From the NCBI GenBank assembly GCA_937902665.1, contig CALELM010000075.1:16526-80525 (forward strand): a DNA stretch of 64,000 nt, read 5' to 3'. The stretch is from an uncultured Selenomonadaceae bacterium. GTDB taxonomy: Bacteria; Bacillota; Negativicutes; Selenomonadales; Selenomonadaceae. The translations under genes were made by a program, and so were the position numbers. This document shows, piece by piece, positions 25,044 through 34,628 of the stretch; position 1 is the first letter of the stretch, and every line of letters begins with the position of its first letter. The notes beneath the pieces are model-generated. The model was given only the letters and a program-made list of their open reading frames with translations, was not told the origin of the DNA and made no database searches.

Positions 25044-27471
25044 GGTTACTTTTCTCCTTTTCCTCATCTTCAATGATTCCGCAGCGTATCATCCAATGAT
25101 GGTTGAAATTTTTCTGCCCATATTTTCGAATGAGTTCCTTTGCCTCGATGACGCCCTTGGTATTGACAGCGACGTAAGAAAGGGAGACAGGGCAATGCTC
25201 CAATGCCAACTGAAAGAGGCGCGATCCGAGCGGCGATACATAGTAGTAATCTCTTTTCTTTGTTGCCGTTGCGAGAATTTCGATCTGGCGCCGGTTTAGA
25301 CCAAAGAGCGCATAATTCTTTGCCGTGCCTTCTTCGAGCGCGTCCGAGTTCGGCAGGAAGATACGGCTTGGGCAGGATTCCAGCACAGTGTTGAAAATAG
25401 GGCTGTTTACGATGTCCGTGACGGATTGTGTCGCAAAAACAACAAACGCATTCGCTTTGCGGAGGACTTTCAGCCATTCACGGATTTTTTGAGCAAACTG
25501 CTCGTTATCGAAGAACACCCAGCATTCGTCCAAGACAATCATGGTCGGCTCGCCTTTAAGGCTTTGCTCGATCCGATGGAAAATATACATGAGCGTCGTG
25601 CCGACAATCTGCGGCGTACTCATGAGCTTTTCCATCTCAAAAGTCTGCCATGAGCCAAGTTTCAAGCTATCCGTATCCGAATCGAAGATTCTGCCATACG
25701 GCCCTCCCATGCAAAGCGGCGCAAGCGCCTTTTTTAATTCGACTGACTGAACGGCATTGACGAGCGTTGTCATGCGGCGCAAGTGTTGGTTTTCGCCCGT
25801 GTACGAGCCTGCGACCGCTTCCAATGCATCCCAGATCAACTGTTTCCTTTCTGGCGTGATTTCGAGATTTTCTTGACGCACATAGTCACAGAGCCATTCC
25901 AATACCCATTGTCGCTCCTTTTCGTCGTCAATCTGCGCCAGTGGCTGGAAGGAAAGCGCACCTTTTTCTTCGTTGCCAAGATCAAAGAATTTCCCACCTA
26001 CGCCCTGCGTAAGAACATAGCTTGACGCGCCTTTGTCAAAGATGAAGACACGCCCGTTTTTATATTTCCGAAAGCTGCCGTTGAATTCATTAAGAAGTAC
26101 GGATTTTCCTGCCCCTGTCGGTCCGACGACAAGCGTATGCCCAACGTCTCCAACATGAAGATTTAAGCGGAACGGCGTATTGCCCAAAGTCTGCGTATAC
26201 AGAAGCGCCGGCCCCTGCAAATGATAGTTCCGCGCATCCCCTGCCCAGATGGTCGATAGCGGCATCATGTGAATGAGGTTCGAGCAGGAAACTAAGTGTC
26301 TGCGTACATTGCGGCCAACGTTGCCGGGAAGCGTCCCCATCCACGCATCGACTGCATTCAAATCTTCGATTTTCGCTTTATAGCCGATGTTGTCGATGAC
26401 TTGTGCAACGATCTTCGCCCGTGTGTCTGCTTCCTCGGACGAATCGCCTGTAATGACGATAGATGTTGTATAGTAGCCATAGGAAGTGATATCGGATTCA
26501 ACGTTTGCTTCCGCGTTTTTCGCTCCTTGGTATTTACGGACAGCCGTCTCGTTGACCTCTCCGCTCTCTGTGCCAGACACGAACTCACGCACCATATCCA
26601 TAAGGCTTTTGAATTTTGCTTTCCATTCCTTGGACTTCTTGTCTACGGCTTCCAGCGCGTCGATTTTTGACAGGCAATAATAGCGGGATACCCATCGATA
26701 AGAGAAATCCTGCAAGTTAAGCTCATCAAACACGCCAAAGAAGGTGTTGTCCATGTAACTGATGACGGAAATGACGCGCATATGTTTCTTGCCGATTTTC
26801 GGCTCAAAACCGCCAGCAAGGGATGAATCGTAGAGGTAGCGGTCAAGGAGCAAAGGAGATTTCGGCAGCTTGATTTCCCTGCGCTGCATGGAAACGGTCG
26901 AATGAAGATACGTCGCCATTTCATCGGGCGAGAGAAGGCCGCAAGGAATCTGACAGGCTTCAAACATCCGCATCACTTTGTCTACGACAGAGTTGAATGT
27001 CTGCATATAATCTTCTTCTGTCAGGCCTTTTTTGCTTTTCCCTTCGACGACAAAGGAGCGCAGGCGCCCCTCATGATCGTTTGGCGGCATCCAGTAGAGT
27101 GTCGCATAGTATTCCGATTCAAAATGCAGATCGCCTCGGCTGAAATATTCTCGCCGCTCCGAATCCATAATCTGCGTAATCGGATCCGAGAAATACGTAT
27201 CTGTCGGATAAGCCGTTGACGGGATTCTCTGGGATTCAAAGTAAAGCACCCACCCTGTGTCCATCGACATGATGGCCGCATTTAATTTTTGCGTGATGAT
27301 AGCCAGCTGCTCTTTGATTGCGGAATCAAGATCCGGTCCGCGATAACGAAATGTTGTCTGTATCGAACCATCTTTATTGAGCACAATTGCCGGATCTCCG
27401 ACAATCCGCGCCCACGGGATTGTCATCTGCAGTCTTTCTTTTTTGTTTCGGAATCGATCCATGCGAAACAT
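25033..27471 (-). CDS. virB4: VirB4/TrbE secretion ATPase
   Basis: 812 residues: an N-terminal VirB4-type domain, Walker A GPTGAGKS at 450-457, and Walker B TMIVLDECWVFF near 645, followed by RKANAFVVFATQS. VirB4 is the conserved ATPase of all type IV secretion systems and powers pilus assembly and substrate transfer at the inner membrane. The start codon overlaps the preceding stop as TAATG, so the two are translationally coupled. The length is normal for the family. Confidence 0.95.
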   Translation of the reverse strand: MFRMDRFRNKKERLQMTIPWARIVGDPAIVLNKDGSIQTTFRYRGPDLDSAIKEQLAIITQKLNAAIMSMDTGWVLYFESQRIPSTAYPTDTYFSDPITQIMDSERREYFSRGDLHFESEYYATLYWMPPNDHEGRLRSFVVEGKSKKGLTEEDYMQTFNSVVDKVMRMFEACQIPCGLLSPDEMATYLHSTVSMQRREIKLPKSPLLLDRYLYDSSLAGGFEPKIGKKHMRVISVISYMDNTFFGVFDELNLQDFSYRWVSRYYCLSKIDALEAVDKKSKEWKAKFKSLMDMVREFVSGTESGEVNETAVRKYQGAKNAEANVESDITSYGYYTTSIVITGDSSEEADTRAKIVAQVIDNIGYKAKIEDLNAVDAWMGTLPGNVGRNVRRHLVSCSNLIHMMPLSTIWAGDARNYHLQGPALLYTQTLGNTPFRLNLHVGDVGHTLVVGPTGAGKSVLLNEFNGSFRKYKNGRVFIFDKGASSYVLTQGVGGKFFDLGNEEKGALSFQPLAQIDDEKERQWVLEWLCDYVRQENLEITPERKQLIWDALEAVAGSYTGENQHLRRMTTLVNAVQSVELKKALAPLCMGGPYGRIFDSDTDSLKLGSWQTFEMEKLMSTPQIVGTTLMYIFHRIEQSLKGEPTMIVLDECWVFFDNEQFAQKIREWLKVLRKANAFVVFATQSVTDIVNSPIFNTVLESCPSRIFLPNSDALEEGTAKNYALFGLNRRQIEILATATKKRDYYYVSPLGSRLFQLALEHCPVSLSYVAVNTKGVIEAKELIRKYGQKNFNHHWMIRCGIIEDEEKEKSNHVH

Positions 27472-28604
27472 TATTCTGCCTCCTCGTCTTGCATATCCGC
27501 CATGATTTCTTCTACATCAACTGTCGTCTGTACAAGCTGCTTTTTGGCATTTTCCAAGACATTCTCTTTTTCCTTCTCTTTTTGCGTGATGGTCGCCGTC
27601 ATGATTTCAGCCAACGTCTGCAAGCCGACGACAGGAGGAAATTGATTTGCTTGATAGTTCCCGATACATGCTCCCCAGAAAACCTGCTTTAGATTGAACC
27701 GTTCGACGATATAGGACGCTTGCATTTCATCAAGCAGCCATGCGAAGTTTTCGCTAAAGGCTTCAGCCTGTTCTTCCGAAAGATAAAAGATGAATGTGTC
27801 GGTCAAATAGCCATTGTATTTTCCAAGAATATCCTCCGTTGCCATCTTGCGAATGACCGAGCGGGCAGGAAACCATTTGCTTGTATACTTATGGAAATCT
27901 TTCTTGGCTTGTGCTTCATTGAAAAACATAAACCGACGGACGTGTCGGAATGTGACAGCCTCGCCTGGATAAGCACTTGCAAGTTCCTTGTAAATCCGTT
28001 TGATATCAACGGGCGCAAGAATCGAGAGGATGAACACTCGTTTGTCGTTGATAAAAATATCGTTTGCCTCAAAGCGAAAGTTTAGATCCTGCGATAGCAA
28101 AACATCAAGATATAACGGTATTTCCGGCATGACTGGTGTATGTTTCTCTAAGGACAGGGAAAAATACAAGACATCCAAAATTTCTTGATACTCCAGCAGG
28201 CGCGCAGAAGTCACGCTTTGCAAATCTTGCAGGATATTTTGAACCTCAAATGTAAAATGGTTGATGATTTCCTCATTGTTTTTTGCATGGATGCTTTTTC
28301 TCTCCAGCGTATTTTCTACCAGTGCTTGCGTCTTTGAAAGGAAAGGATGCCAAAAAACCACAAGATAGTCTCTTCCTGCTTCGCCTCCTTTGACATAGTG
28401 ATGTTCATTCCAAACGCCCCATCCCGCGCAGAAGTCACGCTCGACAAAGGACTGCTCGACATCTACGGAAAAAGGCTGGTACGCAATGATGGAAAGGAAT
28501 GAATAGTCCTTTTGCCTAAGCACCGATGGGCGCACGAGACCTCCCCAGTAAAGATACTCATCCACGCCTGTGCCCTTGCTTCCATATTCTTTTGTTCCTG
28601 TCAT
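27471..28604 (-). CDS. Transfer protein resembling the N-terminal domain of VirB4
   Basis: 377 residues without Walker motifs. Parts such as LYLDVLLSQDLNFRFEANDI, then NDKRVFILSILAPVD and the following helical stretch have the layout of the CagE/TrbE/VirB N-domain that precedes the ATPase in VirB4. It ends in a long acidic coiled coil. It is coupled directly to full-length virB4 and is the first gene behind promoter 28652-28694. A stand-alone partner or regulator of VirB4 is my inference; the family is not certain. Confidence 0.5.
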   Translation of the reverse strand: MTGTKEYGSKGTGVDEYLYWGGLVRPSVLRQKDYSFLSIIAYQPFSVDVEQSFVERDFCAGWGVWNEHHYVKGGEAGRDYLVVFWHPFLSKTQALVENTLERKSIHAKNNEEIINHFTFEVQNILQDLQSVTSARLLEYQEILDVLYFSLSLEKHTPVMPEIPLYLDVLLSQDLNFRFEANDIFINDKRVFILSILAPVDIKRIYKELASAYPGEAVTFRHVRRFMFFNEAQAKKDFHKYTSKWFPARSVIRKMATEDILGKYNGYLTDTFIFYLSEEQAEAFSENFAWLLDEMQASYIVERFNLKQVFWGACIGNYQANQFPPVVGLQTLAEIMTATITQKEKEKENVLENAKKQLVQTTVDVEEIMADMQDEEAE

Positions 28605-28651
28605 ATGATGCTACGCGATCTCCTTTCTATATGCGTTACGTTATCGTATTT

Positions 28652-28694
28652 AGTATAGCGGAAAAAATGCTTTTATTTTCCAATCTTTTTGTAC
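28652..28694 (-). promoter_or_regulatory. Diverged element-wide promoter motif, site 7
   Basis: Minus strand: GTACAAAAAGATTGGAAAAT followed by CCGCTATACT. GATTGG is kept but the following T-run has become an A-run. It drives the VirB4 operon just after the terminator of the pilin genes. Confidence 0.55.
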
Positions 28695-28701
28695 AATTTT
28701 T

Positions 28702-28735
28702 GAAAAAAGCGGATGCAGACAATCCTGCATCCGTT
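28702..28735 (-). terminator. Terminator of the virB2-virB3 operon
   Basis: ACGGATGCAG pairs with CTGCATCCGC-like arms (GCGGATGCAG on the plus strand) around a six-base loop, followed by T6 on the minus strand. Confidence 0.8.
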
Positions 28736-28742
28736 TCTATGC

Positions 28743-29018
28743 TTATACCGTATAATACTTTTCCTTGCTCTTGTAGGATTTAAGACAATCAAAGAACTGA
28801 TTGTCCCCTTTACATACATAGATTGCCAGAAAATGAAACAGAAGCGTAACAATGAGGATGTAAAAAAATCCAAAGTTCATGATAAGGAAAACAGCAAAAA
28901 GACCGTTGAATACCAGTACATTTTTCGGAACGCCCGCGATGAGTGCAGGTTCCGTCAATCCTCTGATGAACGGCACGTCATACCATGCGGCGATGGCCGC
29001 TTCTTGTTTTTCGTCCAT
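28743..29018 (-). CDS. virB3: VirB3/TrbD-like membrane protein
   Basis: 91 residues: a short soluble start containing PFIRGLTEPALIAGVPKN, as in VirB3/TrbD, then two closely spaced membrane helices (residues 35-70). VirB3 works with VirB4 and VirB6 in the inner-membrane complex. It follows the pilin gene by 12 bases. The terminator directly behind it separates it from the VirB4 operon, whereas many systems keep virB3 and virB4 together. Confidence 0.85.
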   Translation of the reverse strand: MDEKQEAAIAAWYDVPFIRGLTEPALIAGVPKNVLVFNGLFAVFLIMNFGFFYILIVTLLFHFLAIYVCKGDNQFFDCLKSYKSKEKYYTV

Positions 29019-29030
29019 GCTGACACGTCC

Positions 29031-29402
29031 TTAAAAGAGAAAAGCCGTGCCGAGCGAGCCGCCGCTAATAAGCGACGATGCGCCAAGACCAAGACCGATG
29101 CCGCCTACACCCTGCACGCCGCGCTTGGCAATTTGATTCTCAAAGTTCATGGCGACGGATAGACCCAGAAGGGCTGCGCCCGCCGTGCCGATTGCCGTTG
29201 CAACGGGGCCTGTGATGGTGTTCTGAAATTTTGTAAGCGGGTTTGTGACAACTTCAAAACCTGCCTCGGCCTGCGTATTCGCAAAGGACGTATCACTGGA
29301 GAGCACTACCGCGCCCATAAGGCAGAGCTGTGCAATCAGAACTTTGTTTTCCTTAACAAAATTCCAAACACGGCGTGTCTTGCTTGCTTTTTTGCTTTTC
29401 AT
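29031..29402 (-). CDS. virB2: VirB2/TrbC-type pilin
   Basis: 123 residues from ATG 29402, with GGGGGA at a good distance. A long signal segment (VLIAQLCLMGAVVLSSDTSFA) precedes a mature part with two hydrophobic helices, ending in a Gly/Ser-rich stretch (GIGLGLGASSLISGG), as in VirB2/TrbC pilins. The TraF-like peptidase at 40300 could process it, because TraF matures and cyclises TrbC in RP4. First gene behind promoter 29450-29485. Confidence 0.85.
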   Translation of the reverse strand: MKSKKASKTRRVWNFVKENKVLIAQLCLMGAVVLSSDTSFANTQAEAGFEVVTNPLTKFQNTITGPVATAIGTAGAALLGLSVAMNFENQIAKRGVQGVGGIGLGLGASSLISGGSLGTAFLF

Positions 29403-29449
29403 AAAAGATTCCCCCTGTATCATGTGAAAAATGAATAGACCTGATTTTC

Positions 29450-29485
29450 AGTGTATCACAAAAAGTCTTTTCAAAAACCAATGTT
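29450..29485 (-). promoter_or_regulatory. Element-wide promoter motif, site 8
   Basis: Minus strand: AAACATTGGTTTTTGAAAAG, then TTTTTGTGATACACT, giving an extended -10 TGATACACT at the same distance as in the other sites. It drives the pilin operon. Confidence 0.7.
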
Positions 29486-29525
29486 TTTGCAAAATCAAGA
29501 ACCATTCTTTATCCATCTTGAGATT

Positions 29526-30485
29526 TTAATTCAGAGAATGAAACCTGTACTTCATCGCCGCCGGATCCCATTCCTCCAGTTCCACGATTTCCTGTACCTT
29601 GCGTGTATTGCCCGCATATTTCAGATACACAATGATATTTACCGCTTGCGCAATGGTGGCTTGCTGCGGATTCCTTGACACGCGCGCCGTCATATTCTCT
29701 AAACGTGTCAAAGTATCGCGTGCGTTGTTGCTATGCACGGTCGAACATCCGCCTCCGTGGCCCGTACTCCATGCATCAAGAAGTGCCAATGCTTCGCCGG
29801 AACGAACCTCACCGACAACGATGCGATCCGGCGTCATGCGCAGCACTTGTTTCAAGCAATCATCCATGGAAAAGCTCGTTGTGGCACGCATCTGCACACA
29901 GTCCTCCGCGCTGCATTGCAGCTCCGGCGTATCTTCGATAAGAATGACGCGATCTTTCAATTTGGAGATTTCGGCAAGAATGGCATTCAGGAATGTTGTC
30001 TTGCCTGATTTTGTGCCGCCTGCCGCAATGATGTTTTTCTTTTGGTGAATCGCAGCAAGCAAAATGTCATACTGCTCCTTCGTGAGCGTCCCCTGCGCCA
30101 CATAGTCCTCCAATGTAAAGATTTTCTCTGGATGCTTGCGGATGTTGAGCGTCGGAGCCGGAACGATGTTCGGGAGATTTCCCTCGAAACGGCATTTAGG
30201 AAAGAATGCATTGCTCGGAATATCCGCATCAAGCACGGGAAATTCCTGCTTCACAAGCTGGTTCGTGAGTGCCGCAACGGAAAGGATAATGCCCCGTGTG
30301 TCTTCGGGCGAAATGTATTCGCCTGTGAAGGTGCGTCCCCTGCCTAGCGTGTCAGTCCATATTTTGCCGTCGGGATTGACATAGACCTCGAATACGTTCT
30401 TGTCCTGCATATATGGCATAATCGCGCGCATGGAGGTCATCAGGGCATCCATCGTGATGTTATAACGCTCTGTCTTATGATTCAT
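29526..30485 (-). CDS. virB11: VirB11/TrbB traffic ATPase
   Basis: 319 residues. Walker A GGTKSGKTT at 156-164, then LIEDTPELQC (Asp box), RMTPDRIVVGEVRSGEA (Walker B) and GHGGGCSTVHSN (His box), all typical of VirB11/TrbB. These hexameric ATPases switch the system between pilus making and DNA transfer. It overlaps the end of virD4 by 11 bases. Confidence 0.95.
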   Translation of the reverse strand: MNHKTERYNITMDALMTSMRAIMPYMQDKNVFEVYVNPDGKIWTDTLGRGRTFTGEYISPEDTRGIILSVAALTNQLVKQEFPVLDADIPSNAFFPKCRFEGNLPNIVPAPTLNIRKHPEKIFTLEDYVAQGTLTKEQYDILLAAIHQKKNIIAAGGTKSGKTTFLNAILAEISKLKDRVILIEDTPELQCSAEDCVQMRATTSFSMDDCLKQVLRMTPDRIVVGEVRSGEALALLDAWSTGHGGGCSTVHSNNARDTLTRLENMTARVSRNPQQATIAQAVNIIVYLKYAGNTRKVQEIVELEEWDPAAMKYRFHSLN

Positions 30486-33306
30486 TTCTTCCCTCGCTTT
30501 CTATAGTTCCAGCAATCTCTGCAAAAGAATCCATATTGGAATCTACTTCATCGGGAAAATCCGTTGGCGAATCATCCTGCAGTAATTTTTGGGCTGACGT
30601 CGCTTTTTTCGCGAAAACAAGATCCTGATTGCCCATGATGAAAGCCAATGTGGCATCGCCGTCACAGTAATCCTCATAGGCATCTTCTATCGTTTCCGCA
30701 CTTGCTCCCCGTGTGTCATTCCCTTGATGGTTTTGATCTGATGCAGGGCTTTGACTTTCTTTGTCGCTTCCTTTTTGGGCATCGTTTTCCGTCGCTGCAT
30801 TATGCTTCTCCTTTTCTTCAGACTCCCGCAATGCTTTTTCGTATTCCTCGAACTTCTTTCTCGATTCTATGGCAATCCTTTCTGCATCCGGAGCTTCGCC
30901 GCGTCTTGCTTTTTCTTCGGCAATGCGACGAATATCTTCTTCCTTTGCCTTGCGGTCAGCAGTTTGAAGCATCGCCATTTCCGCATAGGTAGTCACGCTT
31001 GTTACGGTATCACTGACCATAGGACGAGGGACTTCCGTGCGCTTTAGAAGCCACGGCTGCAAATAGTAACGGAGCTTGTCCCCAAAAATAGGACGGTGTC
31101 CTGCGACAAAGACCAATTCTTTTTCGCTCGACATCTGACTGACTTCATCCGGTGTCATAAGCTCGCGCCCCATCTGCGATGTAGAGTTAGACCCCTTGAA
31201 CCATCCGCCTCCGCCATCGCTATGAGAAACAGCATCAATCGTCCGCTTGCCGAGCGTTTTCGACATTGCCTCTGCTGTTGCACCGCTAGGATCAATATTC
31301 GGCGTAAAATAGATGTGAACATGGCAGTTTGAGCCAATGGAATTATCTTTCGTGTAGGCTTTATTGAGCTGATTGACATCTTGGCTGACAATGCACATTT
31401 TAATGCCATAGCCCGCACAAATAGCCAGTGCAAGCTCTATGCACTGCATATTGCCAAGCTGCGGAAACTCGTCCAACATGAGCAGCAGCCGCTGCTTTTT
31501 CGGCTTAGGCTTGCTCGCATCTGTTTCAAACTTCATATCGCGAATGAGCTTTGCACAGAGCAACTGTAAAAACAAGCGTGCAATCGGTCGAACTGTGGCA
31601 ATTTCTTTTACCTGCATACAGAAGTAAAGGGAAACTTCCTGCTTCGGATCAAGCAGATCACGAATCGCAAAATCCGATACGCTTGTATTTTGCTGAACGG
31701 TCGGATCTTGATAAATTGCCATGGAAGTCTGTGCTGTCTGCATAATGGAAGCTGTTGTCTGTGTCGCGCCGTTCAGTATGTTGGCCGCACACTCTGCTAC
31801 TTTCGGATGAACAAGCAGGAGGTAGTACGGCATTTGCTCTTTGTCCTGATTAAAGCTTTTCAGATTCGGCGGACTCCAGTCAATTGGATCTTCCATATCC
31901 GGATATGTCTCTTCTTCCAAGACTTTTTTCTCTGCTATGTATTTTTTATGCTCTTCCGTCCCCTCTTGCGGAACTTCTTTTTGGGCGAAGCCCTCCAGCT
32001 TCTTCTTTTGTTCGATTTCCCACTTCTCTTTTCCCTTCTGATATTCTTCTGCGGCCAGTTTTCTTTTCACATGAAGTGCGATGCGTATATCATCAATCGA
32101 ACGCACGGTTACGCCGAGTGCTTCCGTGAATCTATTGAAATCACGAATATACTCGCCATAGATTTCTTTGAGCGGGTTTTTGTAGTGCTTTTCTCTGCCG
32201 TTCTCGTCTAGGACGGGCTTGCCGTCTGCATCGAGAACGACATCTTCCATGAATTCCTCCACACGGATATGCGGATAGTCTCGCATCGCTGTAAACAGGC
32301 TCTTCGTATCTTTATCTGGGCTGGAAAGAAAGGACATGATATCCGTAGGGCAGGGAAGCGGCAAACCTTCTTTGTCATGCTGGTAAAGCAAATGCAAAAT
32401 AACACCGTTGATCAAGGCAGCAGCAGCATTTGGCCAGAAGTCGTCACCGCCTTTGGAATCCCCATCTGGACGAACCATGACCGAGACGATAGAAGAGACG
32501 TCCGATAGTTCTTCTGATGTGCGATAGCTGATCTCTGCCAGCGGATTCCATCGTGCGGCAGAGCCGTCATTGCAAAGCGGCTGAAATTTCAAGACCTTCT
32601 GCCCTAGGTATTTTTGCCGATAGCCGCTTGTGAGATTCCACAATTCGCATTTCGGATCGAAAAAGAAAATGCTGTGCTTCCAGATAAGCCCCGTAGGTAT
32701 GATTGTGCAAACACCCTTGCCAGAACGTGTAGGAGCCATCAAAAGCATATGCTCCACACCATCATGCAGCATAAGTTTATGCGTATAGGGATTGACGCCC
32801 ACCACGACGCCAGAATCTTTTATGATTTTATGCTTCGTCTTAAATGGCAGAGGGATGAAGCCGAATAGATATGCCTGCCGCTTTACATACGCAAAGACAC
32901 CACCGTTTTTTGAAACATATTCTCCTAGATCAGATTTTTCAATGTCCTTTCGTTCTGCAAACGACGCACTGCCATGTGAGGTTTTCGTTACAAGGCTTTT
33001 CTTGATGAGAAACAGGATTCCCAAAGAGATGAAAAGGACTATCATGTTTGCCTTGGAATACGGCCGCAAAATATCCGGAATCAGTTTTGTCAAGACTTCA
33101 TCCGACAACCAAAGGAAATATCCAAAGGGAGGATAGATTTTCGTGTCACCAATTTCCAAGTATCCGCCAAGCAGCGGATGATAGTTGCATTCTGCAGCAA
33201 CGCTCTGAGTAATGTACCATTGAGAAGCCAACGTCAAAATTACGAAGATGATTGCTGTGTAGAAAAACGCTTTTTTCTGTATTTCCCGATTTTGTTCTGC
33301 ATCCAT
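30475..33306 (-). CDS. virD4: VirD4/TraG coupling protein
   Basis: 943 residues. Two N-terminal membrane helices (about 15-32 and 88-102), Walker A APTRSGKG at 191-198, and Walker B LLLMLDEFPQLG, followed by CAGYGIKMCIVSQDVNQL. It is longer than usual (many are 600-700 residues) owing to an insertion between the Walker boxes with a charged segment and a long acidic tail. It links the relaxosome to the secretion channel. First gene behind promoter 33336-33377, with virB11 behind it. Confidence 0.95.
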   Translation of the reverse strand: MDAEQNREIQKKAFFYTAIIFVILTLASQWYITQSVAAECNYHPLLGGYLEIGDTKIYPPFGYFLWLSDEVLTKLIPDILRPYSKANMIVLFISLGILFLIKKSLVTKTSHGSASFAERKDIEKSDLGEYVSKNGGVFAYVKRQAYLFGFIPLPFKTKHKIIKDSGVVVGVNPYTHKLMLHDGVEHMLLMAPTRSGKGVCTIIPTGLIWKHSIFFFDPKCELWNLTSGYRQKYLGQKVLKFQPLCNDGSAARWNPLAEISYRTSEELSDVSSIVSVMVRPDGDSKGGDDFWPNAAAALINGVILHLLYQHDKEGLPLPCPTDIMSFLSSPDKDTKSLFTAMRDYPHIRVEEFMEDVVLDADGKPVLDENGREKHYKNPLKEIYGEYIRDFNRFTEALGVTVRSIDDIRIALHVKRKLAAEEYQKGKEKWEIEQKKKLEGFAQKEVPQEGTEEHKKYIAEKKVLEEETYPDMEDPIDWSPPNLKSFNQDKEQMPYYLLLVHPKVAECAANILNGATQTTASIMQTAQTSMAIYQDPTVQQNTSVSDFAIRDLLDPKQEVSLYFCMQVKEIATVRPIARLFLQLLCAKLIRDMKFETDASKPKPKKQRLLLMLDEFPQLGNMQCIELALAICAGYGIKMCIVSQDVNQLNKAYTKDNSIGSNCHVHIYFTPNIDPSGATAEAMSKTLGKRTIDAVSHSDGGGGWFKGSNSTSQMGRELMTPDEVSQMSSEKELVFVAGHRPIFGDKLRYYLQPWLLKRTEVPRPMVSDTVTSVTTYAEMAMLQTADRKAKEEDIRRIAEEKARRGEAPDAERIAIESRKKFEEYEKALRESEEKEKHNAATENDAQKGSDKESQSPASDQNHQGNDTRGASAETIEDAYEDYCDGDATLAFIMGNQDLVFAKKATSAQKLLQDDSPTDFPDEVDSNMDSFAEIAGTIESEGRNES

Positions 33307-33335
33307 AAGAGCACCTGCCTTTCCTTACTCTTTTA

Positions 33336-33377
33336 AGGATAGCAGGATTTTCTCTTTCAAAAACCAATCTTTCTTCA
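33336..33377 (-). promoter_or_regulatory. Element-wide promoter motif, site 9
   Basis: Minus strand: GAAGAAAGATTGGTTTTTG, AAAGAGAAAATCC, then TGCTATCCT. It drives virD4-virB11. Confidence 0.75.
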
Positions 33378-33411
33378 TTCCGAAGGTTTCTTTGCTTTAT
33401 AGTTGATTTTT

Positions 33412-34050
33412 ATGGTGAATCTTGCCAACGAGCGCAAGGGGCTTGCGGGGTGCTCCGACGAAATTGACAATTTCCAAAACCTGCTGCGCCAAATTGAGAC
33501 AGCGTACATTGCCTCACTCAATCTCGCCAATAATGCCGATGAGCGCATCCGTTCCGAGTTTGCCGGTGAGCTAGCAAGCCATGCGCAGATAGTCTCCGAC
33601 CAAGAGCAAGTCCGAAGAGAGAAAGACACGACAGCAGCAGCAACAGAGCAATTAAACAAAACCATCGAGCGTGCCGATGCGGATACTGCCCGTGCCGAAC
33701 AAGCAGAGAAACGTGCCAAAGAAATAGAGCAGAATCTGATTGACAAAGAAAAGCTGAATGCCGTTCTTGCCGATCAGGTCAGTGAACTGAAAACCAAGAT
33801 TTCCACACTGGATGCCGAGCTTTCTGAAACAAGGAACGCACGGGATGATGCCGAACAAGCAAAGCGACACATCGAGGAACTGAAGAAAGAGCTTGAACAT
33901 CAGGCTGAACAATCAAAAGTGGCAGTCGCTGCTGCTTATGAAAAGGGCAAGAGCGACGGAAAGCAGGAAAGGTGGAGCTACTTCAAGGAGCAACTCGATG
34001 CAATAAATGCTGAGCGAAAGGAACTCATCGACAAGCTCACGAAAGAATAA
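33412..34050 (+). CDS. Coiled-coil protein, probably 5'-truncated
   Basis: About 212 residues from ATG 33412; a TTG nine bases earlier is also possible, and neither has a clear ribosome site. Residues 55-210 form one long coiled coil rich in Glu, Ala, Lys and Gln. Plasmid KfrA proteins have such a tail behind an N-terminal DNA-binding domain, which is absent here, so this may be a remnant. It is the only plus-strand gene within the main transfer block and shares a terminator with the next gene. Confidence 0.45.
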   Translation: MVNLANERKGLAGCSDEIDNFQNLLRQIETAYIASLNLANNADERIRSEFAGELASHAQIVSDQEQVRREKDTTAAATEQLNKTIERADADTARAEQAEKRAKEIEQNLIDKEKLNAVLADQVSELKTKISTLDAELSETRNARDDAEQAKRHIEELKKELEHQAEQSKVAVAAAYEKGKSDGKQERWSYFKEQLDAINAERKELIDKLTKE

Positions 34051-34096
34051 ACAAAGAGACGCAAGTCATATGCGCTGACTTTCGTCTCTTCGTTTT
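34047..34096. terminator. Bidirectional terminator
   Basis: AAAGAGACG/AGTCA pairs with TGACT/CGTCTCTT around TATGCGC, with T-rich tails on both strands. It serves the coiled-coil gene and the VirB8-VirB10 operon. Confidence 0.75.
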
Positions 34097-34619
34097 ATGG
34101 TGCTCCTTGTAATTCCTGTACAGGGGATTGCGGCATCCTGACCTGCTGTGTTCTTGCCTTAATCTGTTCCATGACACTTGTCGGAAGAAATGTCCAATTC
34201 CCTGCTGCATCCACGGAAATCTTATATGCCGCAGGATCGTAGCGAAGAATTTGATGTATGTCCGCCGGTTCAGCTGTGCCTTTTGGCGGTAGTACCGAGA
34301 CGACAATGCCGCCTTCTTCCAGACTGACATGATAATGCGTCCTGTTACTTTCGTCGAAAAATGCACGATAGATGCAGTATTCCCCTTCGGGGAGCACAGC
34401 ATTTTCTGCAACACCTACGACGGGCAAGCGGCGTATTGCTTCATTTTGCTTATCCATGATGAAGTCAAGGATGATGCCTCCCATGACGGCAATCCCGATG
34501 AAGCCGATGCATACGCACATGATGATTCGGTGCCACATCAAGGGATTGCCCTGCTTCAGTTCACTTTCCACGTTATCCTTTGCAGATTTCACGCATTCAA
34601 GAAATTTGTTATCTTTCAT
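34095..34619 (-). CDS. Single-pass membrane protein behind virB10
   Basis: 174 residues: a soluble start of 27 residues, one membrane helix (MWHRIIMCVCIGFIGIAVMGGIIL), and an outer domain of about 120 residues ending Pro/Gln-rich. The topology resembles VirB8 or a small channel accessory, but no motif is recognised. It follows virB10 by nine bases and ends at the operon terminator. Confidence 0.6.
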   Translation of the reverse strand: MKDNKFLECVKSAKDNVESELKQGNPLMWHRIIMCVCIGFIGIAVMGGIILDFIMDKQNEAIRRLPVVGVAENAVLPEGEYCIYRAFFDESNRTHYHVSLEEGGIVVSVLPPKGTAEPADIHQILRYDPAAYKISVDAAGNWTFLPTSVMEQIKARTQQVRMPQSPVQELQGAP

Positions 34620-34628
34620 GACATTGCC

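Noticed and set aside
33146..33367. Minus-strand frame beginning MVFERENPAI
   Set aside because: Its start is the translated promoter block; the same MVFE start appears at 15363 and 38699 for the same reason. It overlaps the beginning of virD4 in another frame.
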